Part shown: one piece after another, positions 5,989-10,515 of the stretch
Numbering within the stretch: the stretch's first letter is position 1
Layout: each line of letters opens with the position of its first letter
From: DASQGA01 sp035535315
Lineage (GTDB): Bacteria; Actinomycetota; Thermoleophilia; Gaiellales; Gaiellaceae
Assembly (NCBI GenBank): GCA_035535315.1
Contig: DATLQD010000104.1
Span: 1-10,515 of the forward strand
DNA length: 10,515 bases
Direction: 5' to 3'
Made by a program: the position numbers and the translations under genes
Notes under the pieces: generated by a model
What the model saw: only the letters and a program-made list of their open reading frames with translations
Databases searched by the model: none
What the model was told of the DNA's origin: nothing

Positions 5989-7080
5989 CTACGCGGCCTC
6001 GTGGAGGGAACGGCGCTTTGTGACGATGCCATCGAGAAGTTCGTTGACCGAGACAACGAACTTGTCAATTCCCTCGCGCTCGAGTGCGGTGACAACGTCG
6101 TTGTAGTCAACGCCTGCGTCGGACAGCTGGTTGAACAAAGACTGTGCCTCGTCGAGCTCCATCTCGAGTCGAGATTCAACGCGACCGTGATCTTGGAAGG
6201 CGCGGATCGTCTCCTCGGGCATGGTCGAAATCGTCTGAGGGCCGATCAGCTCCTCTATGTAAAGCGTGTCGCGCATGCTCGGGTCCTTCACGGAAGTCGA
6301 GGCCCACAGGCAGCGCTGCGCCGTGGCGCCGCGCGCAGCCAGCGCGTCCCAGCGCTCGCCGTCGAACAGCTCCTTGTACTGCTGGTATGCGAGCTTGGCG
6401 TTGGCGATGCCGAGGCGGCCCTTGAGGTCATCGCGACCGGCTTCCGTGAGTCGGGGGTCTGTCTCGGTGTCGACACGGGAGACGAAGAAGCTGGCGACCG
6501 AGTGGATGCGACTGGGGTCGCCGCCGGAAGCAACAAGCCGCTCGAGTCCGCGCAGGTACGCGTTGGCGACCTGGTGGTGGCGGCTTAGCGAGAAGATCAG
6601 AGTGACGTTGATCGAGTAGCCGCGGGCGGTCATCTCCTCGATGGCCGGTACGCCGGACTCGGTGGCCGGGATCTTGACCAGCAAGTTGGGCCGAGAGATC
6701 ATCTCGTGGAAGTAGGTAGCTTGAGCGATCGTCGCCTCGGTGTCGCTGGCCAGGTGGGGGTCGACTTCAATCGAGACGTAACCGTCCGCACCCTCGGTGC
6801 GCTCGCAGACCGGCCGAAGCAGATCGCAGGCGTTCGTGACGTCGCGTATCGCCAGCTCGAGGAAGATGCTCTTCGCGTCGCCGGCGCTGGCAGCGATCTG
6901 CTGGTCGTACGCGTCGCCGGACAGGGCCTTCGCGAAGATAGTCGGGTTCGAGGTGACGCCAACTACGGCGTCGCCTTCAACCGCGCGTGCCAAGGCGCCA
7001 GACTCAAGCAATTGGCGCGACAGGAAGTCGATCCAAACGCTCTGGCCGAGCGTCGACAGCTGATGAAGACGAGAGGTCAT
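5989..7080 (-). CDS. tal: Transaldolase
   Basis: Transaldolase moves a dihydroxyacetone unit between sedoheptulose 7-phosphate and glyceraldehyde 3-phosphate in the non-oxidative pentose phosphate pathway. The 363-residue product has the usual actinobacterial length. D18 in SVWIDFLSR and the GVTSNPTIF motif (41-49) are conserved active-site regions. NLLVKIPAT contains K136, the expected Schiff-base lysine, and GYSINVTLIFSLSRH (154-168) and CLWASTSVKDP follow as in the family. The ATG at 7080 is chosen because similarity begins there and because its ATGA overlaps the stop of a small upstream frame, giving coupled translation; no strong Shine-Dalgarno is seen. It is the last gene of a minus-strand unit behind a Usp gene. 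A likely GAPDH gene at the right edge supports a sugar-metabolism role for the island. Confidence 0.96.
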   Translation of the reverse strand: MTSRLHQLSTLGQSVWIDFLSRQLLESGALARAVEGDAVVGVTSNPTIFAKALSGDAYDQQIAASAGDAKSIFLELAIRDVTNACDLLRPVCERTEGADGYVSIEVDPHLASDTEATIAQATYFHEMISRPNLLVKIPATESGVPAIEEMTARGYSINVTLIFSLSRHHQVANAYLRGLERLVASGGDPSRIHSVASFFVSRVDTETDPRLTEAGRDDLKGRLGIANAKLAYQQYKELFDGERWDALAARGATAQRCLWASTSVKDPSMRDTLYIEELIGPQTISTMPEETIRAFQDHGRVESRLEMELDEAQSLFNQLSDAGVDYNDVVTALEREGIDKFVVSVNELLDGIVTKRRSLHEAA

Positions 7081-7172
7081 TGCGACGTACCGGCCATGAG
7101 TTCGCGAAAGAGCGCGTCTGTCAGGAGGGCGGGGGCGAGACATGTGTCGAGGTCATCTATCGCCGCGAGCAT
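7077..7172 (-). CDS. 31-residue coupling ORF between usp and tal
   Basis: This frame starts with an ATG immediately after the TGA of the upstream Usp gene (TGAATG) and ends with a TGA overlapping the tal start (ATGA). It begins MLAAIDDLDT and ends FRELMAGTSQ. It has no recognised domain and may form an amphipathic helix. Its fit between both neighbours suggests it is translated, perhaps mainly to carry ribosomes from usp to tal. Chance cannot be ruled out. Confidence 0.45.
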   Translation of the reverse strand: MLAAIDDLDTCLAPALLTDALFRELMAGTSQ

Positions 7173-7691
7173 TCAGGCAGCCCTTTCCACCAACGAACGC
7201 GTCAGCCCCTGGGCGACGATCACGGGTCGTCTTGCGGTGCGGACGACCGCGTGTGAGACGCCGCGCCCGATTTTGCGTCGGCGCCGACCGACGACGACCA
7301 GCTGGGCGCCGCGGTCGCGTGCGAGTTCGAGGATGCGCTTGTGCGGCGAGCCTTCGAGGATCTCGGCTTCGGCGGTGACGTCCGCGCGCGCGGCAGTCGA
7401 AAGCGCTCGGTCGAGCACGGCGCGCGCCCGCGCCATCGCGGAGGTCAGTCGACGCTGGTAGATAGGCGCGCCGAGCAAGCCGACCGGACCCCGACGGACG
7501 TACACGAATACCAGCGGGGCGCCCGTTTCTGCCCCGAGCTGAACTGCTGCGTCGACGGCGGCCGTGCTCGCTTCGGAGTCATCGACGGCGGCGATGATCG
7601 GAGCCGCGGCGGCCTCAGGCGTCAACTTTTCCACAGGACGATCGACGGGCGTGAATGCCGGTGAGTCGGTTGGCGTCGCTAGTGCTGTCAT
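7173..7691 (-). CDS. Universal stress protein (UspA fold) with N-terminal extension
   Basis: Usp proteins are small cytoplasmic alpha/beta proteins that respond to starvation, hypoxia or redox stress, often binding ATP. The 172-residue product has a proline- and alanine-rich extension of about 30 residues. The Usp core then starts at PIIAAVDDSEAS (31-42). ILEGSPHKRILELARDRGAQLVVVG (111-135) and VSHAVVRTARRPVIVA (145-160) are typical core strands and helices. The usual ATP loop, G-2x-G-9x-G-(S/T), is replaced by a shortened arginine-rich GRRRRKIGRG, so ATP binding is doubtful. The ATG at 7691 follows AAGGGGG at good spacing; an upstream ATG at 7763 lacks this. It leads the unit ending in tal and is divergent from a second usp gene. 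Confidence 0.9.
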   Translation of the reverse strand: MTALATPTDSPAFTPVDRPVEKLTPEAAAAPIIAAVDDSEASTAAVDAAVQLGAETGAPLVFVYVRRGPVGLLGAPIYQRRLTSAMARARAVLDRALSTAARADVTAEAEILEGSPHKRILELARDRGAQLVVVGRRRRKIGRGVSHAVVRTARRPVIVAQGLTRSLVERAA

Positions 7692-7956
7692 CGGAACCCC
7701 CTTCGGATTGTGGCTGTGCGCAAGCGGCCTGATGGCGCCGCAGATGATCCTGCTCATTCGCATGCTTCGCTTTCTGTTCGCCTGCTTCAGGTTGCCGTGC
7801 GCTGGCCGCGGCGGCTATCGGGTCGCGAGCTCATTTGGTGCGGGGACCCAGCCCAGTTCTCGGCCATGGGGTTCACGCTGTCTGGAGATGGGTGGGCCAG
7901 CCGATGGCGGTCACGACCAGGCCGGGCGAACCTGTTGAAGAGATGAGGAGAAATTA
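7692..7956. promoter_or_regulatory. Divergent usp control region
   Basis: This 265-bp gap separates two divergent usp genes and must hold promoters for both. I see Shine-Dalgarno sites at both ends (GGGGG before the ATG at 7691; GAGGAG at 7945-7950 before the GTG at 7957). No convincing -35/-10 pair and no DosR-type palindrome is visible. The 11-mer GATGGGTGGGC (7887-7897) recurs upstream of the third usp-like gene. Confidence 0.5.
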
Positions 7957-8493
7957 GTGACCGGCTCGATCATCTGTGCCATCGACGACTCGGAGTCGGC
8001 TAGGGGCGCTGCGCGGGTCGCCCGCGGCCTGAGTAGCAAGCTCGGGCTGCGGCTCGTATTCATCCGTGTCGTGGACCCCGGTTCGAGCGACCAAGAGATC
8101 ACTGCGATCGCCGAGCGGCTCGAGCGCCTGAGCGGGCGCACGACCGAGGTCGACTGCGGCGCCGGTTGGCTCGTTGCCGTAGGCCATCCGGTCGACCGTC
8201 TGGTCGCCGCGGCCGCCGAGGAGAGGGCCTGGTTGATCGTTGTGGGCTCGACCGGACCAGACTCGTCGTTGCTGGGCAACGTGTCGGCCGCGGTCTCACG
8301 ACGAGCGCCGTGCCCAGTGGTCGTAGTGCCACCGGGCGCCGATGGCCGCGGCGACAACAGCCTCGCCAAGGCTATCGGCCGCTACAGAGTCAGTTTCAGC
8401 AAACAAGCACAGACCATGTACGACACCGATGACCGCAACCTTGCCGGCGGCATCGTCCGCTTTAGCCTCGGCGGGCACCGCCAAGACAGCTAA
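7957..8493 (+). CDS. Universal stress protein with C-terminal tail
   Basis: This is a 178-residue Usp-fold protein. It opens with SIICAIDDSESARGAARVA, the first strand with the conserved acidic residue. GHPVDRLVAAAAEERAWLIVVGSTG (76-100) and the last strand CPVVVVPPG (119-127) complete a single domain. The ATP-loop region GSTGPDSSLLGNVS (97-110) keeps the first glycines but is about three residues shorter than the G-2x-G-9x-G-(S/T) pattern and has GN in place of GS/GT, so nucleotide binding is uncertain. A tail of about 50 residues (from 128) has no known motif. The GTG at 7957 follows GAGGAG with 6-nt spacing. It is followed after 10 bp by a small acidic-protein gene whose ribosome site begins at its stop codon. 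Confidence 0.9.
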   Translation: MTGSIICAIDDSESARGAARVARGLSSKLGLRLVFIRVVDPGSSDQEITAIAERLERLSGRTTEVDCGAGWLVAVGHPVDRLVAAAAEERAWLIVVGSTGPDSSLLGNVSAAVSRRAPCPVVVVPPGADGRGDNSLAKAIGRYRVSFSKQAQTMYDTDDRNLAGGIVRFSLGGHRQDS

Positions 8494-8503
8494 GGGGAGT
8501 GGC

Positions 8504-8707
8504 ATGGCCTGCGATCCGTTGATGCGCTGGGAGAACGAAGGCGGAGCCGTCATCGATGAAGACGAAGGCGCCGACCCCGATGACCGGTCGCAAGCATTCG
8601 AAGAGCAACTCGCAACGCTCACCCAACCCGATGCGACCTCGGTGTCGTTCAGCCGACCCCGTCTAGCCGACCTTGGGTGGTGGCGGCGAGGGGTCGTGGT
8701 TCGATGA
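8504..8707 (+). CDS. Small acidic hypothetical protein
   Basis: This 67-residue protein starts at ATG 8504, with GGGGAG at a good distance next to the stop codon of the preceding usp gene. Its last codon overlaps the start of the membrane-protein gene (ATGA). The first half is very acidic, with IDEDEGADPDD near residues 17-27. The end is basic and tryptophan-rich (GWWRRGVVVR). I recognise no family. Its coupling on both sides suggests a real gene, maybe acting with the Usp or the PQ-loop protein. Confidence 0.7.
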   Translation: MACDPLMRWENEGGAVIDEDEGADPDDRSQAFEEQLATLTQPDATSVSFSRPRLADLGWWRRGVVVR

Positions 8708-9057
8708 GCCAGACAACTATCTTCGAGCTGCTTGGCATCACTGGCATCTCGATCGGCGTCGTGGCCTACGTGCCTCAGGTGGTCCACCTCGCGCGCGAGC
8801 ACTGCTCGGCGGGAGTCAGTGGCCGAGCCTGGGCGATGTGGTTGACGAGCAGTTTGCTCATCGGCGCGCTCGCCCTCCATCGCCACGACCCCGTGTTCAT
8901 AGGGCTTCAAGCCAGCAGCCTGACTTCGACCGCAGTGATTGTGTTGCTGACTCACCGCTACCGCGGAATGGTTTGCGAGACGCATGCGCACTTGCGCACC
9001 GGAGCCAGTGATCGAGACGGCGTCCCGGGTACTACGAGATCTTCTGTCAATGACTGA
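8704..9057 (+). CDS. PQ-loop / SemiSWEET-like membrane protein
   Basis: The 117-residue product has three predicted membrane helices (about 7-28, 44-59 and 64-83). The first ends in AYVPQVVHL, with the PQ motif at P24-Q25. REHCSAGVSGRAWAMWLTSS follows, typical of actinobacterial PQ-loop proteins. SemiSWEETs are three-helix units that dimerise to form sugar uniporters, which would suit the neighbouring sugar enzymes, but substrate and direction are not shown by sequence. The soluble tail after RYRGMVCETHAH is about 25 residues and hydrophilic. The ATG at 8704 overlaps the previous stop by 4 nt. A 174-bp gap follows before the next gene. Confidence 0.78.
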   Translation: MSQTTIFELLGITGISIGVVAYVPQVVHLAREHCSAGVSGRAWAMWLTSSLLIGALALHRHDPVFIGLQASSLTSTAVIVLLTHRYRGMVCETHAHLRTGASDRDGVPGTTRSSVND

Positions 9058-9231
9058 GAACTGACCAAGAGGACGTGCGAGAACTTCCCGAGCAGGACGT
9101 CCGACCTCGTTGTCCCTGTCGCAAGCCGCCTCCAGGATGGGTGGGCGAAAACCGTAATCTCAGGCGCCCTCTCCATTTCCAACGCCGCAGCGGCCTACGA
9201 AGCTGATGCAAACCCAAGGAAGGAGAGTCAG

Positions 9232-9657
9232 ATGCACTCCGTACTGTGTGGAATCGATGAGTCGGGCTCGCACGAGGCCGTTGGTGCCGCAATCGAGTAC
9301 TGCCGCGAGAACGGCGCCAGGCTCGGGCTTGTTGGGATCGTGAAGGACAAGTTCAACGACACGACCAAAGGCGGGGCGGGCGAGCGCGTACGACGCTACA
9401 AGACGGTGAAGAGTGAGCTGGAGCGCGCGGCCGAGTCTGCGCGGACGGCCGGCGTGCCGGTAACCACGGCGATCCGCGCCGGCGAAGCGATGCGTGAGCT
9501 GCTTCGAGAGGCCGACGCGACCGGGTCCACTGAGCTCTTCTACGTCCGCTCACGCGGGCTAATCCGAGCGGCGTTCACCCGTCAGCCTCGGCGGGAGCTG
9601 GTCGTGCAAGTGGCGGCGGCCACCGCGAACGCCGGGGAGCTGGCGACGGCCGCCTAG
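9232..9657 (+). CDS. Short Usp-like protein lacking the ATP loop
   Basis: The 141-residue product starts MHSVLCGIDESGSHEAVGAAIEYC, matching the first strand and helix of Usp proteins (D9-E10 in the acidic position). The middle is helical and charged. IRAGEAMRELLREAD (81-95) matches the usual G-x-(P/A)-x-x-x-(I/L)-x-x-x-A segment. The following TELFYVRSRGLIRAAFTRQPRREL region has no G-2x-G-9x-G motif. It is therefore a divergent Usp that probably does not bind ATP in the usual way. A clear AAGGAAGGAG ribosome site precedes the ATG. Its own 174-bp upstream gap suggests a separate promoter. Confidence 0.72.
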   Translation: MHSVLCGIDESGSHEAVGAAIEYCRENGARLGLVGIVKDKFNDTTKGGAGERVRRYKTVKSELERAAESARTAGVPVTTAIRAGEAMRELLREADATGSTELFYVRSRGLIRAAFTRQPRRELVVQVAAATANAGELATAA

Positions 9658-9689
9658 GACGGCGTAGATCTCGAAAGGAAGACCCTGCG

Positions 9690-9836
9690 ACGCATTACGA
9701 ACGGGACCTAATTCGTGAGCTGAGACGCGACGGCACTCGCTGCCCGCGTTGCAATGCTCTCATGCACGCGCCAGACCTCGCACTGCGGAGCGAGGGCCTT
9801 TGCACAGCATGCGCCGAAGGCAAGACGATCCAATAG
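9690..9836 (+). CDS. 48-residue zinc-ribbon frame with no standard start codon
   Basis: The frame reads HYERDLIRELRRDGTRCPRC at its N-terminus and has a second pair, CTAC, 16 residues after the first, so C18, C21, C38 and C41 could bind one zinc ion. No ATG, GTG or TTG precedes the first cysteine pair. An ACG at 9690 lies 9 nt after AAAGGAA, exactly where a start codon is expected. It may be a mutated ATG, a rare ACG start or a sequencing error. It ends with TAG at 9834-9836, and a 9-bp inverted repeat follows. It starts 32 bp after the Usp-like gene. Role unknown; small zinc ribbons often bind RNA or protein partners. Confidence 0.5.
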   Translation, partial: THYERDLIRELRRDGTRCPRCNALMHAPDLALRSEGLCTACAEGKTIQ

Positions 9837-10118
9837 CGACACCCCTCGCCGAGGCCCCGTCGCACCAGTAGGGCACGTCAGGGCCTCGGACGGAGGAATT
9901 GTCTCGAGTGGGCGATCAGTCAGATTGGATTGCGACAATCGACGGGTCGCCAGGTGCGAATTCTCGTTCTCGCCGACGGCGCGCGAGCACGGCGCTCCCC
10001 GAGCGCCGGTCGCTGCAGGGTCTGTGCGAGTAGCCCATCGCCGGCGAATGAGGCTCGTAGCGGGTGAAGGTGGGGCCTGCCCCCGATCGACGAGCACTGA
10101 CCCCCGGAGCATCCTCAA
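9837..10118. other. Intergenic stretch with an inverted repeat and a weak small frame
   Basis: CCGAGGCCC (9849-9857) pairs perfectly with GGGCCTCGG (9881-9889) around a 23-nt loop. GGAGGA follows at 9892-9897, 11 nt before a GTG (9908) that opens a 41-codon frame to TAG at 10033. The frame begins GDQSDWIATIDGSPG, slightly like a Usp start, then turns arginine-rich. It could be a decayed Usp or chance. Nothing else coding is evident. Confidence 0.4.
9849..9889. repeat. 9-bp perfect inverted repeat with 23-nt loop
   Basis: The arms are at 9849-9857 and 9881-9889. There is no U-tract after the right arm, so it is not a standard terminator. It may end the transcript of the Usp-like and zinc-ribbon genes weakly or bind a regulator. 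Confidence 0.5.
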
Positions 10119-10493
10119 ATGAGTATGACCAAGACACGCTTTGTCAGCTCCGACGCGAGACGCCAAGTTCGTAATGCGCCCAACACCGAAACGGCGTTGT
10201 TCCTGGCCATTTTGGCGATTGGGTTAGCACTGCTCTCGCTTTTCGCCGTAGTGGCCTTCGCCACGTTCGTGGAGCTTGACCACATTCTGCCGCTCTTCGC
10301 CCTTCCGCTCGCGTTGTTAGTCCTTTCAGCGCTCTTCCTGCGGCGTTGGACGGCAGGCGAAGCCGCGGCGAAAGCGGTTCAAGACATCGTCCATCGCTCA
10401 TCGACAGGGCGATCTCCGAGGCGGGCCCGCAAGGCGACAAATGAGCTTGACACAAGACGGCCGGCGTTCAAATCAGTGGCGGTACGGAGATGA
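10119..10493 (+). CDS. Small two-helix membrane protein, unknown function
   Basis: The 124-residue product has a polar N-terminus, two hydrophobic helices (about 25-50 and 55-75) joined by a short acidic turn (VELDH), and a basic C-terminal tail rich in arginine and lysine. I do not recognise the family. GGAG at 10106-10109 lies 9 nt before the ATG; a second ATG two codons later is possible. Its stop overlaps the start of the likely GAPDH gene (ATGA), so the two are probably co-translated. The basic tail suggests a cytoplasmic end near the membrane. Confidence 0.68.
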   Translation: MSMTKTRFVSSDARRQVRNAPNTETALFLAILAIGLALLSLFAVVAFATFVELDHILPLFALPLALLVLSALFLRRWTAGEAAAKAVQDIVHRSSTGRSPRRARKATNELDTRRPAFKSVAVRR

Positions 10494-10515
10494 CGCGCGT
10501 TGCCATCAACGGCTT
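10490..10515 (+). CDS. gap: Probable glyceraldehyde-3-phosphate dehydrogenase, only the first 9 codons in window
   Basis: The ATG at 10490 overlaps the preceding stop by 4 nt and opens MTRVAINGF before the edge. This matches the N-terminus of GAPDH, normally followed by GRIGR of the NAD-binding Rossmann fold. A GGTACGGAG just upstream may serve as the ribosome site, although it is close. GAPDH would oxidise glyceraldehyde 3-phosphate, which the nearby transaldolase also uses. The identification rests on nine residues. Confidence 0.7.

Noticed and set aside
7692..7956. DosR-type box upstream of usp genes
   Set aside because: GGGACC-like fragments occur but no matching palindrome was found.
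9888..10060. Minus-one frame reading RQVRILVLADGARARR
   Set aside because: Looks protein-like but has no start codon and no known family.
1..10515. CRISPR arrays, insertion sequences, rRNA
   Set aside because: No regularly spaced repeats, transposase motifs or rRNA-like sequence were seen.

Overview
The window is high-GC bacterial chromosome. The mix of a VanW-type wall protein, selenocysteine genes, H-NOX, several universal stress proteins (Usp) and apparently leaderless genes fits an actinobacterium, perhaps a deep lineage such as Thermoleophilia. That placement is inference from gene content and base composition only.

The left part (1-5506) holds a selenocysteine-insertion locus. A VanW-domain membrane-anchored protein runs off the left edge on the minus strand. 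It is transcribed divergently from selA (selenocysteine synthase), which overlaps selB (selenocysteine-specific elongation factor). The 3' end of selB overlaps, tail to tail, a gene for a stand-alone H-NOX haem sensor. About 440 bp further on lies selC, a tRNA-Sec with a UCA anticodon, an 8-bp acceptor stem and a long variable arm. Between H-NOX and selC is a promoter-like element, a structured segment and a strong Rho-independent terminator, which together suggest a small RNA of about 105 nt. vanW, selA and hnox all have a -10-like hexamer exactly 7 nt before the start codon and no good Shine-Dalgarno site, so they are probably leaderless. selD and a clear selenoprotein are not visible.

After selC, positions 5507-5988 hold no convincing gene. 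From 5989 to the right edge is a stress and sugar-metabolism island. A minus-strand operon encodes a Usp protein, a 31-codon ORF and transaldolase, linked by touching or overlapping stop and start codons. Divergent from it run a second Usp, a 67-residue acidic protein, a PQ-loop/SemiSWEET-like membrane protein, a short third Usp-like protein, a 48-residue CxxC/CxxC zinc-ribbon frame without a standard start codon, and a two-helix membrane protein. The last four bases of that membrane gene overlap the start of a gene whose first nine residues match the N-terminus of glyceraldehyde-3-phosphate dehydrogenase. Most genes here have clear Shine-Dalgarno sites, unlike those in the left part.

The left half charges and decodes selenocysteine. 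The right half pairs central sugar enzymes (transaldolase, GAPDH) with Usp proteins, a pattern that suggests response to energy or redox limitation. H-NOX adds a possible NO or redox input. A functional link between the halves is speculation.
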